A stretch of DNA of 64,000 nucleotides from Mycobacterium yunnanensis (GCF_025823185.1 NZ_JACKVK010000003.1:62001-126000); one strand, 5' to 3'. Positions 24,627 to 34,523 are shown, counted from the first letter of the stretch. A program made the numbers and translations. Notes: generated from the sequence alone by a model not told the origin.

Positions 24627-25907
24627 CTACCGCAGCGGGTTGGCGATCTCGTCGCGCGTCATCCGCGCCGCCACCATCGAGACGGCCGCGAGCAGGACGG
24701 GGATCACCCCGGCCGCGGTGAAGATCGTCTCCATCGGCACCACCTTCGACAGTGGACCGGCGATGGCGAACGACACCGGCAGGAACGCCAACGACACGAA
24801 GAAGTCCAGGCTCGACACGCGACCCAGCATCTCTCGCGGCACCCGGCGCTGCAGCAGCGTCCCCCAGATCACGCTGCCCGCACCGTCGGTGACGCCGACG
24901 AAGAACGTCGCCAGGGCCATCAACGGAAACGACGACGTGGCACCGACGACCACCAGCGGCAGACAGCCCCCGCCCCACATCACCATCATCACCGTCAGAT
25001 AGCGACGCGGCAGCCGGCGCGACGAGACCGCCAGCGCCCCGATCGCACTGCCGACGCCGAAGGCGGCCAACACGAAGCCGTACATCCGAGCGCCGTCGGC
25101 GAAGCGATCCTTGGCGATGAAGGGCAGCAGCACCTCGATGGGGCCGAGGACGACCAGCACGAGCATGCACGCGAACAGCAGCGTCCACAGCAGCCACGGG
25201 GTGTGCACCATGAAGTGCACGCCCTCGCGCATGTCGCGCACCACGTGGGTCTTCTCCCGTTGCACCGCAACGCCTCTCGCGGGCCGGGTGGCGACGAGCA
25301 GGATCAGGCCCACCGCGAAGAGACCGGCAACGGTGAACTCCCCGAGGGCCGGGAAGGTCATGCCCACCAGGACGCCGGCGACGGCGGGGCCGACGGCGCG
25401 CTCGAACACCGGACGCACGACGCCCTCGACTCCGTTGGCGGCCAGGAGCTGCTCGGCGGGCAGAATGCGGGGCAGCATGGCGCTGTAGGCGGGAAAGAAG
25501 AACGCCGCCGCGATTCCGAGGGCGCCGGCAGCAACGGCCATGTGCCAGATCCGCAGCACGCCAGTCGAACTCAGCACCGCGACGATGGTGACGACGGTGA
25601 CGTTGACCGCCTCGACGGCGATGATGATCGTGCGCTGGTCGAGGCGGTCGGCGGCGATCCCGCCGATCAACACGAAGGCGACCAGGCCAGTGCCCAGGCA
25701 CGTGGCGACCAACGACAGCGACGCCGGGTCGTCGTCGAGGGCGATCACCTGCATCGCCATCACGACGGCCCACATGCCCTCGGCGAAGATGGAGATCGAC
25801 AATGCGCCGATCAGCAGGCGATACTCGCGGAATCGGAACGGTGCGAGTACGCGCCAGCCGCCGGTGCCCGGTACCGGCTGGTCGACGTCGACGTGCGTAC
25901 TCACCAC
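24627..25907 (-). CDS. MFS efflux transporter (DHA3-like)
   Basis: A 426-aa major facilitator protein, twelve spans, with GGIAADRLDQRTI in the loop between helices 2 and 3 (the family motif A region). Overall it resembles the drug:H+ antiporter-3 branch (EntS/Tap-like exporters), with a short basic loop in the middle (VQREKTHVVRDMREG). Substrate unknown. ATG 25907. Eight bases separate its stop from the convergent CPBP gene stop. Confidence 0.85.
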   Translation of the reverse strand: MVSTHVDVDQPVPGTGGWRVLAPFRFREYRLLIGALSISIFAEGMWAVVMAMQVIALDDDPASLSLVATCLGTGLVAFVLIGGIAADRLDQRTIIIAVEAVNVTVVTIVAVLSSTGVLRIWHMAVAAGALGIAAAFFFPAYSAMLPRILPAEQLLAANGVEGVVRPVFERAVGPAVAGVLVGMTFPALGEFTVAGLFAVGLILLVATRPARGVAVQREKTHVVRDMREGVHFMVHTPWLLWTLLFACMLVLVVLGPIEVLLPFIAKDRFADGARMYGFVLAAFGVGSAIGALAVSSRRLPRRYLTVMMVMWGGGCLPLVVVGATSSFPLMALATFFVGVTDGAGSVIWGTLLQRRVPREMLGRVSSLDFFVSLAFLPVSFAIAGPLSKVVPMETIFTAAGVIPVLLAAVSMVAARMTRDEIANPLR

Positions 25908-25971
25908 ACGATGGTCGCCGATCGGTCCCGCCGAGTCGAACGATTATCGGCCGTGGTGCAACCGCTTCCGA

Positions 25972-26781
25972 TCAGTCGTCGGTGAAGTTCGGCGACCGGC
26001 GCTGCTGAAAGGCCCTGATGCCCTCGCGGAAGTCGCGGGAGGACAGCAGCGTCAGCTGCCCCTCGGTCTCGAGCTCGAGTGCACCGTCGAGCTCGGTCAG
26101 CGTGGCGGCGTTCACGGCGGCCTTGGTCTTGCGCAACGCCGCGGCGGGACCGGACTTCAATCGCTCGATCACGGCGTTTGCCTCGGCCTCCAGGTCGTCG
26201 GCGGCGTGCACCGAGCTGACCAATCCCGCGCTGAACGCATCGTGTGCGGACAGTCGTTCGGCGAGCAGGGCCATCCGCATGGCGCGGGCACGGCCAATCG
26301 ACGCGGCGACCAATGCCGACGCGCCCCCGTCGGGCATGAGCCCAATCTTGGTGAACGCCAACAGGAAGTATGCCTTCTCCGACGCCAGCACGATGTCGGC
26401 GGCGATCGCGAGCGACACCCCGACCCCGGCGGCGGGACCCTGCACGACCGACACCACCGGCTTCGGCAGCGCGACGACGGCGCGCACCGCTCGGTTGGCC
26501 GCGGCCAACGTGTCGTCGGTCCCGTCACCCGCATCCGCGTCCCCGCGGTCGTCGGCACCGATGCCCGCACCGGAGCTGAAGCCACGCCCCGCGCCGCCCA
26601 GTCGCACGACGCGTACGGCGGGATCGGTGGCCGCACGCTCGAGGGCGTCGGCGGTGGTGTCGAGCATGGCCGCGGTCAGCGAGTTGAGGCTGTCGGGCCG
26701 GTTGATGGTCACCGCGAGGACCCCGTCGTGCAGCGTCACGGTGAGATCGTCGATGCCGGTGTAGGACTCGGTAGTGGTCAT
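25972..26781 (-). CDS. Enoyl-CoA hydratase/isomerase, EchA10-like
   Basis: Crotonase-fold protein of 269 aa (RGFSSGAGIGAD and GPAAGVGVSLAIAADIVLA form the oxyanion hole). A Gly/Asp-rich insert of about 14 residues follows the first motif. The second catalytic Glu position reads FTKIGLMPDGGAS with Asp, as in isomerase-type or inactive crotonases. Placed divergently next to mcr, as echA10 (Rv1142c) is next to mcr (Rv1143) in M. tuberculosis, so I take it as that orthologue. ATG 26781 has a purine-rich GAAGGCGGG upstream; an ATG-led extension to 26817 would have no such site. Confidence 0.85.
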   Translation of the reverse strand: MTTTESYTGIDDLTVTLHDGVLAVTINRPDSLNSLTAAMLDTTADALERAATDPAVRVVRLGGAGRGFSSGAGIGADDRGDADAGDGTDDTLAAANRAVRAVVALPKPVVSVVQGPAAGVGVSLAIAADIVLASEKAYFLLAFTKIGLMPDGGASALVAASIGRARAMRMALLAERLSAHDAFSAGLVSSVHAADDLEAEANAVIERLKSGPAAALRKTKAAVNAATLTELDGALELETEGQLTLLSSRDFREGIRAFQQRRSPNFTDD

Positions 26782-26823
26782 GCCCGCCTTCGGTTGGGCG
26801 AGCACGAGGCCCGCCATCGTTCG

Positions 26824-26839
26824 ACTTGGTTATACAAGT
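26824..26839. promoter_or_regulatory. Inverted repeat between divergent echA and mcr
   Basis: ACTTG-GTTATA-CAAGT, 5-bp arms with a six-base centre, in the 105-base gap between the two start codons. It could be an operator serving both genes; no regulator gene is adjacent. Confidence 0.4.
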
Positions 26840-26886
26840 AAGCTATGTCGCGGTCAACTGGGTCGAACCGATGAAGGGTGTCAACG

Positions 26887-27978
26887 ATGACTGGTCCACT
26901 GCACGGCTTGAGGGTCGTCGAGCTCGCGGGCATCGGTCCCGGACCGCACGCCGCGATGATCCTGGGCGACCTCGGCGCCGACGTCGTACGCGTCGAGCGG
27001 CCAGGCAAGAACGGTGGCGTGCCCGTCGGCGGCCGAGATTCGATGCTCCGCAACCGGCGGTCGGTGGCCGCGGACCTCAAGAGTGACGAGGGCCGGGAGT
27101 TGGTGCTGCGGCTGATCTCGAAAGCTGACGTGCTCATCGAGGGTTATCGCCCCGGGGTGACCGAACGCCTGGGCCTGGGTCCGCAGGACTGCGCCGAGGT
27201 CAACGAGCGACTGATCTACGCCCGCATGACGGGCTGGGGGCAGACCGGCCCGCGTGCGCAGCAGGCCGGCCACGACATCAATTACATCTCGCTCAACGGG
27301 GTGCTGCATGCCATCGGGCGAAAGGGCGAGCGGCCCGTGCCGCCGCTGAACCTCGCGGGTGACTTCGGCGGCGGGTCCATGTTCCTGATCGTCGGCATCC
27401 TCTCGGCGCTGTGGGAGCGCCAGAGTTCCGGGCTGGGTCAGGTCGTCGACGCGGCGATGGTCGACGGCTCCAGCGTGTTGGCCCAGATGATGTGGAGCTT
27501 CCGTGCGGGCGGCATGTGGAGTGACGAACGTGGCGTCAACATGCTCGACACCGGTGCGCCCTTCTACGACACTTACGAGACGGCCGACGGCAAGTACGTC
27601 GCCGTCGGGGCGATCGAACCGCAGTTCTACGCGCAACTGCTCGCCGGGCTGGGGCTCGACGCCGCCGACCTGCCCGGTCAGCACGACGCGTCGCGCGCCG
27701 ACGAATTGCGCGCGGCGTTCACCGAGGCGTTCCTGCGGCATGATCGCGACCACTGGGCCTCGGTGTTCAACGGCACCGACGCATGCGTCACCCCCGTCCT
27801 GAGCTTCGGCGAGGTCGAGACGGAGCCGCACATCACCGAGCGTGACACCTTCTTTCGCGACGGCGACGATCTCGAGCCCGCGCCCGCGCCTCGCTTCTCC
27901 CGCAGCGTGCCTCCCACCCCGACGCCGCCCGGGGAGAAGGGTGCGGATACCGAGGCCGTCCTACGCGACTGGGTATAG
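26887..27978 (+). CDS. mcr: Alpha-methylacyl-CoA racemase
   Basis: Class III CoA-transferase-fold racemase (363 aa) that interconverts (2R)- and (2S)-methylacyl-CoA, needed to degrade branched fatty acids and sterol side chains. The opening segment ([20 protein letters not shown]) and overall sequence closely match M. tuberculosis Mcr as I recall it. The catalytic residues known there (His126, Asp156, Glu241) correspond to His129 (AGHDINY), Asp159 (AGDFGGG) and Glu244 (AIEPQF), all offset by three. ATG 26887 follows AAGGG by eight bases. First gene of a run continuing into an Rv1144-like SDR. Confidence 0.95.
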   Translation: MTGPLHGLRVVELAGIGPGPHAAMILGDLGADVVRVERPGKNGGVPVGGRDSMLRNRRSVAADLKSDEGRELVLRLISKADVLIEGYRPGVTERLGLGPQDCAEVNERLIYARMTGWGQTGPRAQQAGHDINYISLNGVLHAIGRKGERPVPPLNLAGDFGGGSMFLIVGILSALWERQSSGLGQVVDAAMVDGSSVLAQMMWSFRAGGMWSDERGVNMLDTGAPFYDTYETADGKYVAVGAIEPQFYAQLLAGLGLDAADLPGQHDASRADELRAAFTEAFLRHDRDHWASVFNGTDACVTPVLSFGEVETEPHITERDTFFRDGDDLEPAPAPRFSRSVPPTPTPPGEKGADTEAVLRDWV

Positions 27979-27981
27979 TCC

Positions 27982-27999
27982 CAACCAACTAGTCGGTTG
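27982..27999. promoter_or_regulatory. 18-bp near-perfect palindrome upstream of the SDR gene
   Basis: CAACC-A-ACTAGT-C-GGTTG: 16 of 18 positions are symmetric. It begins three bases after the mcr stop and ends 23 bases before the SDR start, so the SDR probably has its own regulated promoter. Size and form suit a TetR-type dimer. Confidence 0.55.
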
Positions 28000-28022
28000 A
28001 GCCAAACGAAGGGAAACGATCA

Positions 28023-28787
28023 GTGCAGATCAAGGACTCGGTAGCGGTCGTCACGGGAGGTGCGTCGGGCCTGGGCTTGGCCACCGTCAAGCGCCTGCTG
28101 GACGCCGGCGGCAGTGTCGTGGTCATCGACCTCAAGGGCGAGGAGGTCGTCGCGGAACTGGGTGACCGCGCCAAGTTCGTCACCGCGAACGTCACCGACG
28201 AGGACGCCGTGGCCAAGGCGCTCGACGTCGCCGAATCGATGGGCCCGCTGCGCGTCAACGTCAACTGCGCCGGCATCGGCAACGCCGTGAAGACCGTGAG
28301 CAAGAACGGTCCGTTCCCGCTCGACGGATTCCGCAAGGTCGTCGAGGTCAACCTCATCGGCACGTTCAACGTGATCCGCCTGGCGGCCGAGCGGATCGCC
28401 AAGACCGAACCGATCGGTCCCGAATCGAGCCCCGAACGCGGCGTCATCGTCAACACCGCATCGGTCGCGGCCTTCGACGGTCAAATCGGACAGGCGGCGT
28501 ACTCGGCGTCCAAGGGCGGCGTCGTCGGCATGACCCTGCCGATCGCCCGCGACCTGTCCCGCGAACTGATCCGCGTCTGCACCATCGCACCGGGTCTGTT
28601 CAAGACCCCGCTGCTCGGCTCGCTGCCCGAGGAGGCGCAGCGCTCGCTCGGCGCTCAGGTGCCCCACCCCGCCCGCCTCGGTGATCCCGACGAGTACGGC
28701 GCGCTGGCGCAGCACATCGTGGAGAACCCGATGCTCAACGGTGAGGTCATCCGGTTGGATGGCGCCATCCGGATGGCGCCGAGGTAG
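28023..28787 (+). CDS. Short-chain dehydrogenase, Rv1144/HSD17B10-like
   Basis: Classical SDR of 254 aa: TGGASGLG (residues 11-18), VIDLKG (Asp after strand 2, so NAD preference), NCAG, and YSASKGG with catalytic Tyr and Lys. Its sequence corresponds to M. tuberculosis Rv1144, next to mcr there too, and to mammalian type 10 hydroxysteroid/3-hydroxy-2-methylbutyryl-CoA dehydrogenase. It likely oxidises a 3-hydroxy-2-methylacyl-CoA after racemisation by Mcr. GTG 28023 has GAAGGGAAA upstream. Nine bases separate it from the nitronate monooxygenase gene. Confidence 0.92.
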   Translation: MQIKDSVAVVTGGASGLGLATVKRLLDAGGSVVVIDLKGEEVVAELGDRAKFVTANVTDEDAVAKALDVAESMGPLRVNVNCAGIGNAVKTVSKNGPFPLDGFRKVVEVNLIGTFNVIRLAAERIAKTEPIGPESSPERGVIVNTASVAAFDGQIGQAAYSASKGGVVGMTLPIARDLSRELIRVCTIAPGLFKTPLLGSLPEEAQRSLGAQVPHPARLGDPDEYGALAQHIVENPMLNGEVIRLDGAIRMAPR

Positions 28788-29786
<999 letters not shown>

Positions 29787-29797
29787 CCCCTAGACGA

Positions 29798-29832
29798 CGA
29801 CGAGCCGCCGACCCATGGTCGGCGGCTCGTCG
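29798..29832. terminator. Bidirectional hairpin terminator
   Basis: Perfect 16-bp arms (29798-29813 and 29817-29832) with a CAT loop. It ends both the nitronate monooxygenase gene and the small minus-strand gene at 29857. The stem core AGCCGCCGAC/GTCGGCGGCT recurs in the hairpin at 30098. Confidence 0.8.
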
Positions 29833-29856
29833 CGTACGGGTGAGGCGCGCGTCTTC

Positions 29857-30042
29857 TCAGACGGCGTAGGCGAGATCCGGGAACTGCTCGGCAGTGTCCC
29901 CTTCGACGAGGTAATCCCCGTGGTAGAGGGCCTCGAAGTCAACCTTGATGACATCTGCGCTGCTGTCGTCGATCCACATGTACTGAACGGTAACTTCGGG
30001 CTGTGAGAGAACTCTGAGGCCGCCTTCTGAAATTGGTGGCAA
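29857..30042 (-). CDS. Small protein of unknown family, tandem paralogue 1
   Basis: Open frame of up to 61 aa; the conserved part is VTVQYMWIDDSSADVIKVDF followed by EALYHGDYLVEGD and EQFPDLAYAV, acidic and without signal or membrane segment. It is a paralogue of the gene at 30208, with a 34-base identical block (29929-29962 against 30280-30313). The start is unclear: the codon aligned with the ATG of the other copy is GAA, the only upstream option is TTG 30042, and an internal ATG (YM) would give 40 residues. It could be degenerate. I do not recognise the family. Confidence 0.5.
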   Translation of the reverse strand: MPPISEGGLRVLSQPEVTVQYMWIDDSSADVIKVDFEALYHGDYLVEGDTAEQFPDLAYAV

Positions 30043-30097
30043 TGTTACCGAGAAGTAGGTTCAGCTCTGCGACGCGAACAAGCCCTCGGACGGAAGA

Positions 30098-30123
30098 AGC
30101 CGCCGACGATGACGTCGGCGGCT
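30098..30123. terminator. Hairpin behind small paralogue 2
   Basis: Arms AGCCGCCGACG (30098-30108) and CGTCGGCGGCT (30113-30123) with loop ATGA, 85 bases past the stop of the minus-strand gene at 30208. The arm sequence is shared with the hairpin behind paralogue 1. Confidence 0.65.
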
Positions 30124-30207
30124 ACGGGTGCGTCGTCATGACGCGGCCAGAGGCACCTAGCGGCGCACACCGGTGACTCCGTCGAGCGCGGGAGGACCCG
30201 CGAACGA

Positions 30208-30348
30208 TCAGACTGCTTGGGCGAGGTCGGGGAACTGCTCGGAGCAGTCACCCTCGACTAGGAAGTCCCCGTGGTAGAAGGCCTCGAAGTCAACCTTGAT
30301 GACATCTGCGCTGGTGTCGTCGATCCACATGTACTGGACAGTAACCAT
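30208..30348 (-). CDS. Small protein of unknown family, tandem paralogue 2
   Basis: A 46-aa protein: MVTVQYMWIDDTSADVIKVD then FEAFYHGDFLVEGD and CSEQFPDLAQAV. ATG 30348 is preceded by a short AAAGG. Strongly acidic, with aromatic residues and one Cys, and no signal or membrane segment. It matches paralogue 1 nearly residue for residue; the two copies lie about 351 bases apart, and similarity continues upstream (for example GAAGTAG at 30052 and 30404). It sits 66 bases downstream of the DoxX gene on the same strand. Function unknown; a small regulatory protein, an antitoxin-like protein or a peptide precursor are all possible and unproven. Confidence 0.6.
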   Translation of the reverse strand: MVTVQYMWIDDTSADVIKVDFEAFYHGDFLVEGDCSEQFPDLAQAV

Positions 30349-30414
30349 CACCTTTAAGAGTTCTTTGAGTCACGATTCGGAAAACCCTGGCAATTGTTAC
30401 CTCGAAGTAGGGTC

Positions 30415-30963
30415 TCAGCCCGTCGGGGTGCTCAGATGCAGCGGGTTGACGCCGTTCAGCAGGACCCATGTGGCCACGGCTGCGACCACCGCCACCAGGA
30501 AGAACGGGATCGTGACGGCGCCCGGCCAGCTGGGCCGGCCGAAGATTCGCGCGTCCACCGAATGCGCGCCAGCCCCGACGAAGAGCAGGGCGGTCGCGGC
30601 AAACGCCATGAGGAAGGGCACGTTGAAGGGGTCCGACCACACGACGGCACCGGACGCGGTCGCCGCCCAGGCGTCGATCATCGCCGCGATGATGCCGCAC
30701 GCCGCCAGCGGCGTCAGCAATCCGAGCAGCAGTGCCAGGCCGCCGGCGATCTCGGTGGCGGTCACCAGGTAGGCGGCGAACGTCGGCGGGCGCCAGCCGT
30801 CGTCGGCCATGAACTGTGCGGTGCTGGTGAAGTTCAGCGCCTTGGTGATGCCGGCGTGCAGCGCCGTCGCCGCGACCGCGATGCGGAGCGTCAGGATGCC
30901 CAGGTCGGCGAGAGACGAAGGGGACCGCCCGGTCCGTCGTCTCAGCACGTCCGTCGTCGCCAT
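30415..30963 (-). CDS. DoxX-family membrane protein
   Basis: A 182-aa protein with four predicted membrane helices (for example LGILTLRIAVAATALHAG, TATEIAGGLALLLGLLTPLA), matching the DoxX/SURF4-like fold. The first helix carries the family's R-x-A...HAGxTK pattern. DoxX proteins have been linked to thiosulfate:quinone oxidoreductase and, in mycobacteria, to redox complexes with SodA and SseA, but no such partners are next to it. ATG 30963 is used; a GTG at 30972 is also in frame. Confidence 0.82.
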   Translation of the reverse strand: MATTDVLRRRTGRSPSSLADLGILTLRIAVAATALHAGITKALNFTSTAQFMADDGWRPPTFAAYLVTATEIAGGLALLLGLLTPLAACGIIAAMIDAWAATASGAVVWSDPFNVPFLMAFAATALLFVGAGAHSVDARIFGRPSWPGAVTIPFFLVAVVAAVATWVLLNGVNPLHLSTPTG

Positions 30964-31088
30964 GGCGACCACCCTAGGGGTGCGTTGAACGTTTCGCCCG
31001 CCCCCGTCGTGGCATGAAGGGGGATGGGTTGACCGGCCGAGGTTAACGTTGATAAGTTACCGCCGTTACTCGAGGGAAGGGCGACCAC

Positions 31089-33413
31089 GTGCTGCATCGA
31101 ATCGCACGGTCGGCGATCGCCGCGCCGCGCCGCATCCTGGTGCTCGCCGCCCTGGTCATGGTCGCCGCCGCAGTCTTCGGCATCCCGGTGGCCAAGAGCC
31201 TCTCGGCGGGCGGCTTTCAAGACCCCAACGCGGAGTCGTCTCAGGCGGGTCGGTTGCTCACCGACAAGTTCGGCCAGGGCGACATGCAGATGCTGCTCAC
31301 CGTGACCGCCCCGGCCGGCGTCAGGAGCCCTGCGGCTGCCGACGTCGCCGCCGACGTCGTGACGCGGCTCAAGCAGTCCCCACACGTCGCCGAGGTCACC
31401 TCGGCGTGGACGCTGCCCCCGGCCGCCGCCGCGCAACTCACCAGCAAGGACGGCACGTCTGGGCTGATCGTCGCCGGCATCACCGGTGGCGAGACCGACG
31501 CCCAGAAGTACGCCCAGGAACTCTCAGACGCCCTCACCCAGGACCGCGAGGGGGTCACCGTGCGCACCGGCGGCCTCGCCATGGTCTACGCCCAGATCAC
31601 TTCGCAGACCCAGCGCGACCTGCTGCTGATGGAGTCGATCGCGATCCCGTTGAGCTTCCTGGTATTGGTGTGGGTGTTCGGCGGGCTGGTGGCCGCAGCC
31701 CTACCGATGGTCGTCGGCGGCTTGGCGATCGTCGGGTCGATGTCGGTGTTGCGGCTCATCACGCTCGGCACCGACGTGTCGATCTTCGCCCTCAACCTCT
31801 CGACCGCACTCGGCCTGGCCCTGGCCATCGACTACACCCTGCTGATCCTCAGCCGCTACCGCGACGAACTCGCCGACGGCGTGCCGCGTGACCAAGCCCT
31901 GATCCGGACGATGTCGACCGCCGGGCGAACCGTGCTGTTCTCGGCGACCACCGTCGCGCTGTCGATGGCCGCGATGTTGTTGTTCCCCATGTACTTCCTG
32001 AAGTCCTTCGCCTACTCGGGCGTCGCCACCGTCGGGTTCGCCGCCGCCGCGGCGGTGATCGTCACCCCCGCCGCGATCTGGCTGCTCGGCGACCGGCTCG
32101 ACGGCCTCGACGTGCGCCGGCCGCTGCGCCGGCTGTTCCGCCGCGGCGAGCCCGCGGTGACGCCGGTCGAACGGATCTTCTGGTATCGGTCCACCAAGGC
32201 GGTCACGCGGCACGCCGTCCCCGTCGGACTCGTCGTGGTGGTTCTCCTGCTCGCGCTTGGCGCGCCGTTCCTCGGCGTCCGATGGGGATTCCCCGACGAG
32301 CGGGTGCTCCCCACCTCGGCGTCGGCACATCAGGTGGGTGACCAGCTCCGCACCGACTACGCCGAGGACTCGTCGACCACCGTGGCCGTCGTGATCCCCG
32401 ACGCCACGGGGCTCGCACCAGAAGCGCTGGGGCGCTACGCCGCCGACCTGTCCAAGGTGCCCGACGTCGCCTCGGTGTCGGCGCCGACCGGGACGTTCGT
32501 CGGTGGCGCCCGGGTCGGCCCACCGTCGGCGGCCACCGGGGTGGCCGACGGCAGCGCGTTCCTCAGCGTCGCCAGCACCGCACCGCTGTTCTCCGACGCG
32601 TCGGAGAATCAGCTCGACGCGCTGCACGCCGTCTCGGGGCCGGGCGGCCGCGAGGTCGCGCTCGGCGGGGTGGCCCAGATCAACCGCGACAGCGTGCAGG
32701 CGATCACCACCCGACTGCCCTGGGTGCTGGGCCTCATCGCCGTCATCACCTTCGGTCTGCTGTTCCTGCTCACCGGCAGCGTCACCCTGCCCTTGAAAGC
32801 CGTTGCGCTGAACGTTCTTTCGCTGACCGCGGCGTTCGGGGCGCTGGTCTGGATCTTCCAGGACGGTCATCTGAACGCCTTGGGCACCACGCCGACCGGA
32901 ACGCTGGTGGCGAACATGCCGGTGTTGCTCTTCTGCATCGCCTTCGGGTTGTCGATGGACTACGAGGTGTTCCTGGTCGCCCGCATCCGAGAGTACTGGC
33001 TGGGATTGAGGAGCAACGGTGACGCGACGCCGTCTGGTCTGCGGGCCATCGCCGCGGCCCGCGAGGACAACGACGAGGCCGTCGCCCTCGGCTTGGCCCG
33101 CACCGGTCGAGTGATCACCGCGGCCGCGCTGGTCATGTCGATATCGTTCGCCGCGCTGATGGCCGCCGAGGTGTCGTTCATGCGGATGTTCGGCGTCGGC
33201 TTGACGCTGGCGGTGCTGGTCGACGCGACCCTGGTACGGATGGTGCTGGTGCCGGCGTTCATGCACGTGATGGGCGGGTGGAACTGGTGGGCGCCACGGC
33301 CGTTGGTGTGGCTGCACCAACGCATCGGCATCACCGAAGGCGGATCCGGTGACCACGACGCGCCCCGGCCGAGCTCCGACCGCGGCATGGTCGCCTCGGC
33401 AGACGGCCGCTGA
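31089..33413 (+). CDS. MmpL-family RND transporter, MmpL13-like
   Basis: A 774-aa RND-type lipid transporter with twelve predicted spans in two repeats: helix 1 (RRILVLAALVMVAAAVFG), a periplasmic domain, five clustered helices, then the same again. IDYTLLILSRYRDEL and MDYEVFLVARIREYW are the paired Asp-Tyr motifs in helices 4 and 10 that carry protons in MmpL proteins. By position after mcr and the Rv1144-like SDR it corresponds to mmpL13a/mmpL13b (Rv1145/Rv1146), which are two open frames in M. tuberculosis; here the gene is whole. GTG 31089 has GGAAGGG upstream. One base separates its stop from the tetR start. Confidence 0.88.
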   Translation: MLHRIARSAIAAPRRILVLAALVMVAAAVFGIPVAKSLSAGGFQDPNAESSQAGRLLTDKFGQGDMQMLLTVTAPAGVRSPAAADVAADVVTRLKQSPHVAEVTSAWTLPPAAAAQLTSKDGTSGLIVAGITGGETDAQKYAQELSDALTQDREGVTVRTGGLAMVYAQITSQTQRDLLLMESIAIPLSFLVLVWVFGGLVAAALPMVVGGLAIVGSMSVLRLITLGTDVSIFALNLSTALGLALAIDYTLLILSRYRDELADGVPRDQALIRTMSTAGRTVLFSATTVALSMAAMLLFPMYFLKSFAYSGVATVGFAAAAAVIVTPAAIWLLGDRLDGLDVRRPLRRLFRRGEPAVTPVERIFWYRSTKAVTRHAVPVGLVVVVLLLALGAPFLGVRWGFPDERVLPTSASAHQVGDQLRTDYAEDSSTTVAVVIPDATGLAPEALGRYAADLSKVPDVASVSAPTGTFVGGARVGPPSAATGVADGSAFLSVASTAPLFSDASENQLDALHAVSGPGGREVALGGVAQINRDSVQAITTRLPWVLGLIAVITFGLLFLLTGSVTLPLKAVALNVLSLTAAFGALVWIFQDGHLNALGTTPTGTLVANMPVLLFCIAFGLSMDYEVFLVARIREYWLGLRSNGDATPSGLRAIAAAREDNDEAVALGLARTGRVITAAALVMSISFAALMAAEVSFMRMFGVGLTLAVLVDATLVRMVLVPAFMHVMGGWNWWAPRPLVWLHQRIGITEGGSGDHDAPRPSSDRGMVASADGR

Positions 33414-33414
33414 C

Positions 33415-34089
33415 GTGAGCCCGCTCAAGCGACGCCGCGCCGCCAGGGGGTCCGGTGAGCACCTCCGCGAGGAAATCCTGGACGCCGCAACCGATCTGCT
33501 GATGGAGACCGGGAGCGCCAAGGCGGTGTCCATCCGCTCGGTCGCCGAACGGGTCGGGGTCACGCCGCCGTCGATCTATCTGCACTTCGACGACAAGGAC
33601 GCCCTCCTGGACGCGGTGTGCGCCAGGTACTTCGAGGCGCTCGACCAGGTGATGCAGCAAGTGGCCGTGGACCAACCGACGGCCATCGACCGGCTGCGGG
33701 CGCAGGGACTGGCCTACGTGCGCTTCGCCCTGGTGAACCCCGAGTTGTACCGCATCGCCACGATGGGTGAGGGCAGGCCCGGCAGCAACGTGGATCTGAC
33801 CCTGAACAGCTCGGCGTTCGTCCACATGAGGGCGTCGGTCGAAGCGCTGATCGACGAGGGCGTCTACCCGGCGGGCGACTCCACCACGGCGGCGCTGGAA
33901 CTGTGGACCGTGGCCCACGGCGTTGCGGCGCTGGCCATTTCGAGGCCGTACCTGCCGTTCGGCGACGTCGAGACCTTCGCCGACCGGGTGATGAGAGCGG
34001 CCTGTACGGGGCACATCGTGACTGGCATGCTGGGTCCGGACCTACCGCCGGTGGAGGCGGTCGCGAGGATCAAGGGACTGGTGATCTAG
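33415..34089 (+). CDS. TetR-family regulator
   Basis: A 224-aa TetR-type repressor: helix-turn-helix at about residues 15-60 (SIRSVAERVGVTPPSIYLHF) and a WHG-type C-terminal domain (ELWTVAHGVAALAI). GTG 33415 is one base behind the mmpL stop, so the two genes form an operon, and it probably controls mmpL and itself in response to a lipid or drug. A short inverted pair TAAC/GTTA (within 31041-31060) upstream of mmpL might be its site, but that is weak. The gene end overlaps the convergent secreted-protein gene by 4 bases. Confidence 0.88.
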   Translation: MSPLKRRRAARGSGEHLREEILDAATDLLMETGSAKAVSIRSVAERVGVTPPSIYLHFDDKDALLDAVCARYFEALDQVMQQVAVDQPTAIDRLRAQGLAYVRFALVNPELYRIATMGEGRPGSNVDLTLNSSAFVHMRASVEALIDEGVYPAGDSTTAALELWTVAHGVAALAISRPYLPFGDVETFADRVMRAACTGHIVTGMLGPDLPPVEAVARIKGLVI

Positions 34090-34523
34090 ACGGGGGTGCC
34101 GCCGTCGGGCGCCGACTTGCTCAGGGCGAAGCCGTTGGCGGGCCCGACCGGGCAGGTGGCGGATTGTGCGGACACGCCGCCGACTTGGCCGACGAGGGTG
34201 TCGGCGTCCCAGCTCCACGTCTGCATCTCGGCGCCGCGGGTGCCGTCGGGGCAGCTGTGGCCGTCGGGACGGTCGACCGTCATCGTCCAGCGGCCGCCCG
34301 CCAGGTGGGCGTCACCGCTCCAGCCGCTGGAACTGGTGATGTGTGCCACGCAGCCGCCCGAGGGTGGACAGCTGGTTTTGGCGATCCAGGACGTGTGCGC
34401 CGCGGCGCCGTAGAGGTTCAGCGCGTAGCGACCGCTGAAGTCGTCGGCCGAGGCCGGTCCGGCCAGTCCTACCGAGACGGCGGCGGTGAGCAGCGTCGCC
34501 GCCAGTCCGCGAATCATAGCCAT
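34086..34523 (-). CDS. Secreted protein of unknown function
   Basis: A 145-aa exported protein: signal peptide MAMIRGLAATLLTAAVSVGL to GPASA-DD (cleavage near residue 26), then a compact domain with four Cys (SCPPSGGC, HSCPDG, ATCPVG) and several Trp (SWIAKT, WSGDAH, WTMTVD, WSWDAD), suggesting a disulfide-bonded beta fold. Similar short secreted proteins are common in mycobacteria; function unknown. ATG 34523 has GGAGGA four bases upstream; the frame extends further without a second signal. Confidence 0.8.
   Translation of the reverse strand: MAMIRGLAATLLTAAVSVGLAGPASADDFSGRYALNLYGAAAHTSWIAKTSCPPSGGCVAHITSSSGWSGDAHLAGGRWTMTVDRPDGHSCPDGTRGAEMQTWSWDADTLVGQVGGVSAQSATCPVGPANGFALSKSAPDGGTPV

Noticed and set aside
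30208..30348. Small paralogues as a RiPP or lasso peptide precursor.
   Set aside because: No maturation enzyme (radical SAM, YcaO, B1/B2 protein) lies in the window, and the peptides have no leader/core division.
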